The notes under the pieces are model-generated. The model did no database searches. It was given only the letters and a program-made list of their open reading frames with translations, and had not been told where the DNA came from. From contig NW_020621936.1 in assembly GCF_003573695.1 (NCBI RefSeq), forward strand, positions 14,074,001 through 14,138,000: 64,000 nucleotides of DNA, read 5' to 3'. Below are positions 1 to 9,134 of the stretch, one piece after another (position 1 is the stretch's first letter; the number at the start of each line of letters is the position of its first letter). A program made the position numbers and the translations under genes. The stretch is from Papaver somniferum (taxonomy: Eukaryota; Streptophyta; Magnoliopsida; Ranunculales; Papaveraceae).

Positions 1-103
1 TTTTGACTTGTTCAAACACCCCATACTGTAAGAAAACTTTACTAGTGTCAGAATATCGTACGGATTTAACCTTTCTCAAAATCAATCCAAAGTTTTCCAA
101 TGT

Positions 104-819
104 CTTAAAAGTAGGGTTATTCATGGTTGGTTTTGGCTCGGTTTCCAGCCAAACCAAAACCAAAACCAATACTATTAGTTTCTAAAAATCTAAACCAAAC
201 CAATCCATTAACCATTTGTTCGGTTTCTAAATGGTTTTAGCCGGTTTCGGTTTGTTCCATTAGGTTAATGGAAAACCGACTGTATGTCAGTTTTTTGAAA
301 CTGACTGTTCAATTCTTTTAAAAAAATAATAGTTGAATTTTTTTAACCTACCTGCAGAATGTAATTAACACATAAGCGTAGTTCATAACTCAAGTTTATA
401 AGCATAGTTCAAAACATAAACATTACAGATTTAAAATACATAAACTCCAAGTTCTACATGCTCCAAATTCATAATTCAGTTGAAGAATCTGGCGAATGCC
501 GACTAGAGACGAAGAAAAGAAGAAGAGAAAAAATGAACTCGTCCGGGGAAAGGGTAGAACTTAGGTTTACAAAGAGTGAGTTGGACGGGGTAGATTAAAT
601 CTATCTGATTTTAATCAACGGCCTATACTTATCGGTTTTCCATTGGTTTTTGGTTCGGTTTTCAGGTCAAACCAAAACCGAACCTGTAATGTCGGTTTCC
701 AATTTTTTTTTACCATAACCAATCCATTAGTAAATGTTTTGGTTCAGTTTCTTCATAATCGGTTTGGTTCGATCCAGTTCCGGCGGAAAACCGAAACCAT
801 GTTCATACCTACTTAAAAG
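104..819. repeat. 8-bp target-site duplication CTTAAAAG flanking the hAT element
   Basis: CTTAAAAG occurs at 104-111 and again at 812-819, directly abutting the two hAT ends. Both copies are identical. Confidence 0.9.
112..811. mobile_element. Non-autonomous hAT-type DNA transposon (700 bp)
   Basis: The ends form imperfect terminal inverted repeats: the left end begins TAGGGTTATTCATGGTT and the reverse complement of the right end begins TAGGTATGAACATGGTT. They are bounded by an 8-bp direct repeat, CTTAAAAG, the duplication length typical of hAT transposons. The body is full of short CGGTTT and AAACCG motifs in both orientations and encodes no transposase. It sits inside the gag-position ORF of element A, so it is younger than A. 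The perfect duplication suggests a fairly recent event. Confidence 0.9.
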
Positions 820-1171
820 TTTCTTCAAAGGCCATATAGAGATCCTCGTCTATAAATCCCTCCTTGTCGCATTCCTTAAAAATACTGATCAACAATCTTT
901 TAAGATAGCTTAGATTATTACTTTTAACTGCATGATCCTTGTTTCTAACCTTGGTGAAGGACCCTTCATTTTTTTTTATTGATTCTTTACTACTCTCAAA
1001 GATATTGGGATTCTTGAATGAAAGGAAAGCATACAATGAGACAAACAGTCTTGTGGAAAACAATCTTTGAAGAATCTTTAGAAAACTCTGGTGTACGTTT
1101 ATTGAGATTTTACTCATGTCCATATAGTTAGACTGCTTCAAACATGGACTAATTAGGTCTTAACGTGTTTG

Positions 1172-1186
1172 CCTGCTCTGATAGCA
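1172..1186 (-). other. Primer binding site of element A (initiator-Met tRNA type)
   Basis: On the minus strand the sequence reads TGCTATCAGAGCAGG, one mismatch from the common plant copia PBS TGGTATCAGAGC, which is complementary to the 3' end of initiator methionine tRNA. It lies a few bases inside the LTR edge at 1195, as expected for a minus-strand element. Confidence 0.8.
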
Positions 1187-1194
1187 TTTGAAAA

Positions 1195-3630
1195 TGTGGG
1201 GGGTACCAAAATACACCACCGTTTTTTCTTAGGAAATATGTATGTACAAACTCAATACAATTCCGAGATTAAACTCAATCAAGGAATAGTATCTAGAGTT
1301 ATATATATCTCTCCTTATTGAAATTAGAACGTTTACAGAAACAAGTTCGTGAACCTAATCACAAAGAGATTAGTTGGACGGTACCAAAGACCAATTGTCT
1401 AAGAATCAATCAAGTCGTATCCAATAAACTAGGTCGGATGTATCTACTATGATTGATCAACGCACAACCTGTGATATTTCAAATATAAAGATAAACAATA
1501 TAATGCGGAAAACGAAATCACACAGACACCAGAAATTTTTTCAACGAGGAAATCGAAAATGCAGAAAAACCCCGGGACCTAGTCCAGATTGAACACCAAA
1601 ATGTATTGAGCCGCTACAGACACTATCCTACTACCAATTAACTTCGGACTGGAATGTAGTTGAGCCCTAAAAGTTATCCCACCGATTAAGGTACAGTCGT
1701 GCTCCTTACGCCTCTTGAATCCCAACAGGACTCCGCGCAATTGATTCCCTTAGATGACGTCACACCAACTAAGAGTTGCTTCAACTCAATTGAAGACTTT
1801 AAACCAAATCTTCCTCCCATAGATTAATCCTATATATGATTTCCTTTTATAATCAAATAACTTTATCAAAGATGTGGAAATCGATAGCAATAGACAAAAT
1901 CTAGCTAACCCCAAAATCCGGACTTATGCAACCCGAAGTGCAGCCTAGATTATTATTCACCTCACAAGTATAAAACATGTGGAATCAACAAAGTTTGAGA
2001 CCAAGAGAACTTTGTGATTTATATCTATCTTGATCGATGGATCAAGCTCAACAAACAATCAAGATCAGGATACACGAGTTATCAAGGAAAGAAAACTGGA
2101 CCTGACTTCACGAATCCCTATTAAGACTTTGTAGTTGTTAAACCCTAAAAGAGTTAGGAAGAGGAAAACTCTAGATACAACTAGGAAACACCAAAAAGTA
2201 GTGTCGGGATTCAAAGATCCCAGCTGCTTGAAGTGCCCTTTTTATAGACATTCAAAGCATATGTTGCGTTAGGTTTAAGCTAAGATAGTTTTGGAACCAA
2301 ACAAACAATATCTACCGTTAGATGAATCTTTGAATCTGATTTACATAAACAAGCTATACACTCTTGTTAGGTGAAACCGTAACCGAACCGTGTACAAAGA
2401 CTATGTTCAATATGGTTAGCCGAAACTAGCCGGTTTGAACTTAAAAGCTTAATCTTCATCTTTATGAACATATAAGCCATTTACTCTGAGTCACAAACAT
2501 GTGATCAAATAAGTCTACTATTTTAGAGAATTAATTAAATGCTAATTATCTCATATAAATAATTTAAACACACTTGAAAATATAATCGACATGGTTAGTA
2601 GGTGTACAAGGTACAAAAACCATTGTTGTTCGTGAGTCGGTTCAGTCACAGTACGTGTACCGGTTTGGAAACATTTAACCAAACCAAGTTCTGGAGTTAA
2701 CAGAACTTTTTAGGTTTGGTTACCAGTTTGGAAACCTTAAGACTGTCACTGGTTCCGGAGTTCACAGAACTAAATTGGTTTGCGTATCAGTTTGGATACA
2801 CTGCCGAGTTCGGGAACACAAAGATGTTTTAGTTTGCGTACCGGTTTGGAAACTAATCCCGGTTCTGTAACCACAGTTCAAAAATGGTTTGCATATGAGT
2901 ATGCATACCGATCCGGTTTACGAGTTAAATAGATGTTCATATGATGTGCATAAGAATATGCGTACCACAAATCTGTAAGTCGATATATAGCTACTCTGCA
3001 ACGTGTATAAGTACACGTAATACGGGTTTAGACATATAACAGTTTTTCCAGTTTGTAAGACTGATAACACTGTCTTGTGTCCAAATAACAGTTCTATATT
3101 TCTCTATAAATCGATTTGAAACATCCCTGAATAACATCAATGCCACATATCACTGTTCCAGCCTATTTTCAAACGATAAAACTTAAATCATGATTCTGAT
3201 TCCGAACAATAAATTTTCCTTAACTGAAATTCATCAAGTATGAACATATGTGCATTAAGCTTAGTCATTATATTTCGAGAAATCATCAAGATAAACTTGA
3301 CTCGAAATTCTTGTCTATGGATAATAGTCTAATTAGTTATCCGACATCGTCTCAGTCATAGAAAAGTAAATATAACTTGAGATATAGGTGATTCATTCTT
3401 CACTTATCTTTTGTTGATGAAATTCTCCAAAAGCTTCGGTTGATCTTCGCCTTCAAATGGTAGAACGCAATGATGACTGTCGTGATCCACTATTTCTCAA
3501 CTACTTTTCTATCCTAGTCCGAGACTTAACTAATTGTAGACTAAAAATCAAGATATACTTTTGATAACTAAATTTGACAACAAGCTTGAGATAACAACAC
3601 TTATGAGTTCGACCGAGCAATGCTCTAACA
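1195..3630 (-). mobile_element. 5' LTR of copia-type element A
   Basis: On the minus strand the LTR begins TGTTAGAGCATTGC at 3630 and ends in CA at 1195, just before the PBS. At 2436 bp it is long for copia and in the range of SIRE/Maximus-type elements; several blocks (around 1530-1850 and the LTR start) look familiar from that group, but this is recalled knowledge and not a search. A TATA box on the minus strand at 2237-2246 would place transcription start about 1.4 kb into the LTR. No partner LTR is in the window. The bases just outside the right edge are CTTCT, the candidate target duplication. Confidence 0.75.
2237..2246 (-). promoter_or_regulatory. TATA box of the element A LTR
   Basis: The minus strand reads TATAAAAAGG, the only strong TATA match in a suitable position in this LTR. 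It would drive minus-strand transcription towards the PBS and gag. Confidence 0.55.
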
Positions 3631-3660
3631 CTTCTCACATGACCTAGAATTGGAGGAGTC

Positions 3661-4006
3661 CAAATAATGCATTCAGAGATACTGCTTTGGTGGACAACTT
3701 TTTTTCCACAAAATTGGTTATAAAGACCAAAATCAACAATTCCTGGGTGAAATGAACAGTTAGATTTTGATACTGTTTAAATGGACAAAAATGTAAAATT
3801 AGGCAGGATGTAACCAGTTTCATCGTGCCCATTTTCAAATATTTTTTCTTATTTTTAATCTACACAGGATGTATCCAGTTTCATCCTTGCTATTTTTTAA
3901 ATTTAAGCTAAGGATGAAACCAGTTTCATCCTTACTATTTTTTTTTGGCCATTTCACACAAACTATTTTTTACTCGTCCATTTGAACCGTGAATTAAAAA
4001 TATTTG
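3661..4006. mobile_element. MITE-like repeat, copy 1
   Basis: A roughly 345-bp non-coding AT-rich block that recurs at 41011-41358 with about a dozen differences by eye. Its ends are CCAAATA and TATTTGG, a short inverted repeat, and it holds a repeated GGATG...CAG...CATCC motif that folds on itself (for example AAGGATGAAACCAGTTTCAT plus CCTT). A MITE is the best description; the family is not identified. Bases 3631-3660, between LTR A and this block, are unassigned. Confidence 0.55.
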
Positions 4007-4440
4007 GATGCGGTATGTTCTTTTAAAGCATAACAAAAGGCTGGTGAAGAGAGAGCCAAAGCTGAGAACATTTATCAATGCTTCTCTTGAGAAGATGGGG
4101 CATGATACAAAGTATAGCGACGAGGAAAGTGATGATGAGTCGGTCGATGAGGATGCAGGTGATTCTGATGCTGGTATTATGGGTAAGCCAATTGCAGGAA
4201 GAGGTAACCCTGATGATCAAAGTGATGGTATTGCTCTGAACGTGCCGATGGTGCTCTGAAAGAATGGGATGTAAACCATACTGATGTTCACAGTGATAAC
4301 TATGATGGAGATGGTGATATTTGTCATGATTATCGGGGTCATACATAGAATGTTACTACGAATAACTGGGATGATGTTCACGTTGAAACAAAGAATGAGG
4401 ATGAAGATAGTGATGCTAGACACGAATAAGAAGAAGATTG
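4007..4440 (+). pseudogene. 3' coding remnant with an acidic tail, probably from a CACTA transposon gene (copy 1)
   Basis: The plus strand encodes a basic stretch followed by a run of Ser/Asp/Glu residues. After one frame shift near 4240-4255 a second acidic stretch continues to a stop codon near 4426, so this looks like the C-terminal exon of a protein. I do not recognise the family. A near-identical copy lies at 41414-41840. Because it is followed by a region with repeated subterminal-type motifs and, at 44139, a CACTA terminus, the likely source is the 3' gene of a CACTA transposon. A captured host gene fragment is the alternative. Confidence 0.45.
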
Positions 4441-5513
4441 ATTTTTAGGTGAGCAATGGATATGCTCTGCGGAATACCTTTTTTTGTGGGAATTAAGATA
4501 TGTTTAATCAACAATGCGGTTTCTATAAACAAGTTTAGTTATGGTCTCGGTGACCTTTTATGTAAGTTATTAACATTTTGGAACTTATTTTAGTATCTTG
4601 TTTTGGTTTGGTGCTCATTAAGACTAACTTATAAACTATATAATTTAATGGGTAGTCAAAATTATGGATGTTGTTTGAATTTCCCGTCTACTCAAAATAC
4701 TACCAACTTTGGTCGGTCATTTAATTTTCTGATTGCTATACAAACTACCAAATGTGGTCGCTGTAAATGTAAGCCGATAACCAAGCAAGCGAACCCTAAT
4801 ACTTTTTTATTTAAACCCGACCATGCACAAAATACTAATTTCAATGGCCAATTAGATATCCTAATTGTTTAAAATACTCAACCAATAGCCATATACAGTC
4901 GGCTTCACAATGAACTAACTACTTGCGAACTACCAACTTCAATGGTTCTATGCATTGGACGACGGTGTTACGGTTGCTCATTTAATTTGTTCATAAAATA
5001 AGGCTATTGCACACCAACTCTCAAATATGGTCGGCTCAAGTGTAAAACGATAATATAGTAAGTGCAACCTATTGGTGGTTTTGTTAATGCCCATCTACGA
5101 AGGAACTACGCCTAGAAGCCAATTATACATCCTGATTCATTAAATAAACTCTATCAACAACCAAGCGGATTCGATCCAAATGTAATCCCACCCCTTATTA
5201 ACTACAGATTTCTACGGAAAATCAGACATTCCGACTAGTTAAACATATTCTACCAACAACCATATTCACTAGGCTTAAATTGACCCCATTACTTAGTAAC
5301 TACCAATATAAGTTAATTTGTTTAGCGATCTTCCAACTCATTGCAAGTTATTTTCCAGGTATCATATTTGGTCGTTCAAAACATAGCCAACTTCCTACCC
5401 TATACCAGATCGAGTGGCTGACTCTTTATCCAACCGATTGAAATTTTTTTTCAATTCTCAAATGAAGTCGGCCATAACGTAAAAAACCACATGGCCACAA
5501 CTTGTTTTCGAAG
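4441..5513 (+). mobile_element. CACTA-type 3' subterminal region, copy 1 (left flank of element B)
   Basis: Non-coding region with many degenerate copies of motifs such as CTACCAACTTTGGTCGG and CCAAATGTGGTCG in tandem, the organisation seen in CACTA subterminal regions. It ends CGAAG at 5509-5513, exactly where the LTR of element B begins. The sequence near 5458-5500 is related to 43860-43915 on the other side of B, which supports B having inserted within one CACTA element. Confidence 0.55.
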
Positions 5514-6416
5514 TGTGAACACAAAGATCATTGTCATCTGAGTGTTCACAAATAATGCGCGCAGACTCATGACAATATAGTAAATAAGCTGCGCCTGAGG
5601 GGGATGAATTGGTTATGTCGAATTCTTGACTCAGAGTCCTAGTACTCTTCCTCGTCTCATCAACTACAATCATTGTTCTTAGTTCGCATAATAAGATAAA
5701 TAATGGATGAAGTATAAAATGTACGAACATGATGTACCATAAATATCGAATCGAACATGTAAAGTATAAATGCATGAATATAGATGAAACGATTAACTTA
5801 TATGATTCATCACTCAGATCTCTGTCTGCGGGTTTGGTTTTTTCATTATATGTATGATGGTTACAGAAATAGTCGAATGACTTTGAGATCAACATAAGCC
5901 TGCGTAGCAGGAGGAACTTCACTTACACTTTCTCTATCTCTCTGTCTCTCTCCTATTCTCCTCTCAATGTTTTCGGCTCCCCCTCTTCACTTGGGAGAGA
6001 GGGGTATTTATAGGGAGGTTACGTGGGGTCCACTTCTGAAGCCCATTATAACCTTATCCTCTTGTGTCTTGTGCCGCTTACGCAGAAGTCTTCGTGTTCT
6101 CGGCTTTATCTGCGTGTTCTGTTTGAATACGCAGTGCTATCTGCGCTTCCTACACAGGCTGACTGACACGTATGCTGTTTGAGGGTATTTAATGCGGGTA
6201 GTTGAGATGTCTGTCCGCGGTAGACAGCTGTCCTCTGCCCCTGTCTTGTCTGCGTCAGTCGGACTATCCCCAGCCGTAGATCTTAGATTTTTCTGGGGAT
6301 ATGATAAAGTGACTGTTGGTTGTCCACGTGTGATATCATATCTTGATGCTCTTAGACGCATGTCCTCCACGTATGTCTTTGTGGACACGTGGCGGAAGAT
6401 GAAATGTGTACCTACA
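5514..6416 (-). mobile_element. Left (3') LTR of element B, 903 bp
   Basis: On the minus strand the LTR runs from TGTAGGTACAC at 6416 to TTCACA at 5514. A clear PPT abuts it on the inside and CGAAG on the outside. It pairs with 42925-43826; I count about two dozen differences by eye, roughly 2.5 percent. Confidence 0.85.
6005..6012 (-). promoter_or_regulatory. TATA box of the left B LTR
   Basis: The minus strand reads TATAAATA, about 405 bp into the LTR. It is followed downstream by a GA-rich stretch (5925-5960 on the plus strand), so U3 is about 430 bp. Confidence 0.6.
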
Positions 6417-6435
6417 ATTTTCCCCTTTTCCTCCT
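6417..6435 (-). other. Polypurine tract of element B
   Basis: The minus strand reads AGGAGGAAAAGGGGAAAAT and directly abuts the TG that starts the LTR. This fixes the orientation of B and identifies the left LTR as its 3' LTR. Confidence 0.9.
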
Positions 6436-6461
6436 ACTGGGCGGTTAGTCGAAGTGGGAAG

Positions 6462-6747
6462 AAAAAACGTGTTACTCTCTTCATCTTCTCTTAATTATTT
6501 TCCTAGATTTTAGGGCACATTCCCCACTATTTATAATAACTTCTTCTTGGTTAGTGGAAAAACGTGTTAATCTCTTCATCTTCTCTTTATTATTTTCCTA
6601 GATTTTAGGGCACATTCCCCACTATTTGTAATAACTTCTTCTTGGGTAGTGGAAAAACGTGTTACTCTCTTCATCTTCTCTTTATTATTTTCCTAGATTT
6701 TTGGGCACATTCCCCACTATTTGCAATAACTTCTTTTTGGGTAGTGG
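6462..6747 (+). repeat. Three tandem 95-bp repeats upstream of the antisense gene
   Basis: Copies at about 6462-6557, 6558-6652 and 6653-6747 each begin with AAAAACGTGTTA and contain GGGCACATTCCCCACTATTT. They differ at a handful of positions. They lie immediately upstream of the TATA box of the antisense gene, where tandem repeats could act as promoter or enhancer modules. Confidence 0.9.
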
Positions 6748-6769
6748 GGCGGTTTTATTTCTCTTTGCA

Positions 6770-6778
6770 TATATATAT
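6770..6778 (+). promoter_or_regulatory. Candidate TATA box of the antisense gene
   Basis: TATATATAT on the plus strand, directly after the third 95-bp repeat and about 560 bp before the first ATG of the antisense gene. Transcription would start near 6800. Confidence 0.45.
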
Positions 6779-6874
6779 GAGAAGGAATGTGAAAATTCTC
6801 TAATCATAAATTTCATTCCTTCTCTTTCCTCAGAGCTTTTATTTTTTGTTCTCTGCTTTTGTATCCTTGTTATT

Positions 6875-7012
6875 AATTGTTGCTGCTGCTACTGTTGTTC
6901 CTCAAAGCTTTCCGCTGCTACTGTTTGTTGTTCCACAAAGCTTTCTGATGCTGCTGTTGTTGTTCCTCGAAGATTTCTACTGCTACTGTTGTTCGTCGAG
7001 GCTTTCTGCTTG
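6875..7012 (+). repeat. Imperfect tandem repeats rich in CTGCTG/TTGTTC in the presumed 5' leader
   Basis: About four degenerate units of roughly 30-36 bp, each with a CTGCT/ACTGTTG run followed by TTCCTC and AAGCTTTCTG-like sequence. They lie between the TATA box and the start codon. An open frame crosses them, but the low-complexity leucine/cysteine product is not credible. Confidence 0.7.
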
Positions 7013-7027
7013 ATTTTTTGTTTATAG

Positions 7028-7217
7028 GTAAGTGGTTTTACTATGTTTGATTATCTTTTGATGAAAAATATATTCATTTTCTGCTGTTGCTATATGTGTT
7101 TGTGATGAAGAACATATATATAGATGTGTGTATGATTGCCCCTGTTCGTTATTACAAACAGTAATGATTTCTTCCTTCGTGTATGCTTGCCCCTAGTTGT
7201 TATTCCCCTTTTATTTA
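7028..7217 (+). other. Possible 5'-leader intron of the antisense gene
   Basis: A perfect plant donor, GTAAGT, at 7028 follows ATAG; the best downstream acceptor is TTTATTTAG at 7209-7217. Both lie in the presumed untranslated leader. Leader introns often boost expression of plant genes; here it is inferred from splice-site sequence alone. Confidence 0.35.
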
Positions 7218-7334
7218 GGGTTTGTTCTTATTCTCCATCTGGTTCATGATTATGAAGAACTGGATGAAATTGGGTTTTTTGATTTTCGTTTTGTCTCCGC
7301 GGAAATCTGAAACTTGTTTGTGTACTACGCATAC

Positions 7335-8705
7335 ATGGATGACCGTCCGCGGGTTTCTTATCAAACTCCACAGACGAGTCCGCGTAGAGATCCTGATGTT
7401 TCTCCGCCTGGTGGAGGTTTGTCTAAGTCTTCCCAAGGTGATGCCCGGGTTCATAGGGTTTCGTCTTCTTCTGGTCAGAGGTACTCATCTTCTAAGAAGG
7501 GTGACTCGCAGAGAGGGCATACGCAGAAAGGGGACCGGCCAAAAGAGGCTCCTGGTTCCCGGTATACTATTTCTCGTCCCTTTGTTAATCCGCGTGATGA
7601 TCCCAAGAGAACGTGGGATATCCCGCCTCTTCGGTCAGTGACGCCTCCTTCTGCGTCTCAGCAACATCCTCTACCTCCCCCTCCAGTGTCTCAACCCAAG
7701 GGGAGGTCTTCGAAAGAAGTGGTTTCGAAGACTGATGCGTCTAAAGTTCATCCTAAGAGAAAAGCTTCCGATAGAAACCCTTCGAAGGATTCTGCGCCTG
7801 ATCCCGTGGAGGAGGAAGATATTTCTCAGGAGATACGCAGCGTCGCTGTTGGGGAGAAGAAAGTGACCTTCAAACATATTGATCTGGAGGTTTTTAAGGA
7901 AAAGCATGGTCTTCGGCTATTCGATGTTCGTTTTTACGCTGCTGATGATGATATTACTTATGAGATGATATCGACGTATAAGTTTGATGAATTTCATCTG
8001 CTGACCACGGTGGGGGCCTTTGAAGCGGGTCTTATGTTGCCTTTGTACAAGTCTGGGGATTCTTTTTATTATGATGTGCTGGCTGGTCGAGAGGGCACTT
8101 CGAAGAACACTCACTGTCGCTCTATTTCCCAACTTCATGGTAATTATGTTCGTGCACTGCGGGAGTCTTATCTTCGGAGCAAAGGAGAGACAATGATGAC
8201 CCTTTATGTTCCCAATCCTGAGGAAAGGGAGTGGTATACGCCTGAGAATTTTAACAAGTCTTTTGGTGACTATGTTAACAGTAGGAATCGTAAACCGTGG
8301 AGTGTGAGTCTTCGTAATATTGCCGCTCCTCGTGGTGAGATACGCCTTCTGAGTGAAGTAAGTGGTGCTAAGGTGAAGTACGTCCCGGGTACAGAGAATT
8401 CTACTAACAAACTGGTGTTTCCCACTCGTGAGCGGATCAAGCGTGATCATGACTATGAATGGCACGCGACTGTTATTGAGGTTGTTGGTCCCTGGGCTTG
8501 GGGGCGGGTTCCAGGACCGCAAGGATGGTGTCCTACCACAGATAGCCAGACACGTGAGGCTCCTCCTGCTCGTTATGGGAATTTCCGTCCTTGCCATTTG
8601 AATTTTGAGGGCATGAATTTCCAATATGCCCTCGATGTTGTTGATGGAGATGACGAAGAGAGTTCCGTTGTTGATCTTCAGACGAAGAATGCTGCGGTTG
8701 TCAAG
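7335..8705 (+). CDS. Antisense gene of element B, exon 1 (transposon-domain protein)
   Basis: The first ATG is at 7335; the frame is open for exactly 457 codons to a CAAG/GTAAG donor. Residues 1-150 are basic, Pro/Ser-rich and low complexity. From about residue 170 to 430 the protein is globular, with a Phe-Glu-Ala-Gly-Leu-x-Leu-Pro-Leu motif near residue 227. That motif and layout resemble the plant 'putative gypsy type transposon' domain (PF04195-like), found with C-terminal coiled coils in proteins carried by Tat-type elements. The assignment is from memory of the family. The gene lies opposite to gag-pol, between integrase and the 3' LTR, the place where Grande-type elements carry an antisense ORF. 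No internal stop is present. Function unknown. Confidence 0.75.
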
Positions 8706-8801
8706 GTAAGATTTCCATATGCCTTGTCCTTCTTTAGTTGAGGCAGTTTTAATTCTTTTCAAAGCCAGGGATTTTTATTCTTACATGCCATGTCTTTTTA
8801 G
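8706..8801 (+). other. Intron 1 of the antisense gene (96 bp)
   Basis: Begins GTAAGATTTCC and ends in a T-rich run plus TTTTTAG. Splicing joins codon 457 of exon 1 to the downstream frame at a codon boundary. An in-frame stop inside the intron (near 8739) shows that removal is needed for continuous translation. Confidence 0.75.
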
Positions 8802-9134
8802 GCAACGAAGAAGAGGAGGATAAATCCCAAGCATTCCACCACCGCAACAATCGAGGAAGCGGAGGTTCATGAAGAAGTTAACAGTCCTGTGACTGAGCTT
8901 GGAGGGGATGAAGATATGTATGACAGGGAAGAGCGTACTGATACATCCCCTCCAGGTCATGATGATGAAGAATTTGTTGAAGGGAATACTACCGCTGGTG
9001 GCAGCGGTATTGGTGGTGAAATTAATCACGCAGGTTGCCATGATGCTGGTGCCGAAGATAATCCCGCGGGTTGCAGTGATGCCGGTGATGATAACATTGC
9101 CCTTGGTGATCAGGGTGTTGGTGGTGAAATTCCC
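8802..9134 (+). CDS. Antisense gene, exon 2 (5' part)
   Basis: 111 codons in phase with exon 1, starting with a short Lys/Arg cluster that could be a nuclear localisation signal, followed by an acidic region and a Gly/Asp/Ala-rich region with repeated Gly-Gly-Glu-Ile. The exon is cut at 9134 by the Athila-like array. The coding sequence ends in ATT CCC, and TTCCC is the target duplication. Confidence 0.7.

Larger units (their letters stand above)
1..1141 (-). pseudogene. Gag-position ORF of copia-type element A, split by a hAT insertion
   Basis: The minus-strand reading frame begins at an ATG at 1141, about 30 bases downstream of the primer binding site of element A, which is where gag of a copia element starts. 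It runs open to 812. After removing the hAT element and one copy of the 8-bp target duplication, the same frame continues to the left window edge, so one coding region was broken by the insertion. The visible protein is basic and lysine-rich, has no zinc knuckle in the part present, and I do not recognise a domain. Calling it gag rests on position only. The rest of the element lies outside the window to the left. Confidence 0.5.

Noticed and set aside
5458..5922. 154-codon minus-strand ORF in the B LTR
   Set aside because: It runs across the LTR edge into CACTA flank and is broken in the second copy.
3668..6416. Reading the 2.75-kb direct repeat (with 41018-43826) as the LTR pair of B
   Set aside because: No PBS follows the right copy, no target duplication fits those edges, and CGAAG plus the PPT define a 0.9-kb LTR inside it.
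7222..7641. 139-codon ORF overlapping exon 1
   Set aside because: Alternative frame of the better-supported exon, with no domain.
7917..8762. 281-codon minus-strand ORF opposite exon 1
   Set aside because: A shadow of exon 1 that spans the intron and shows no recognisable protein features.
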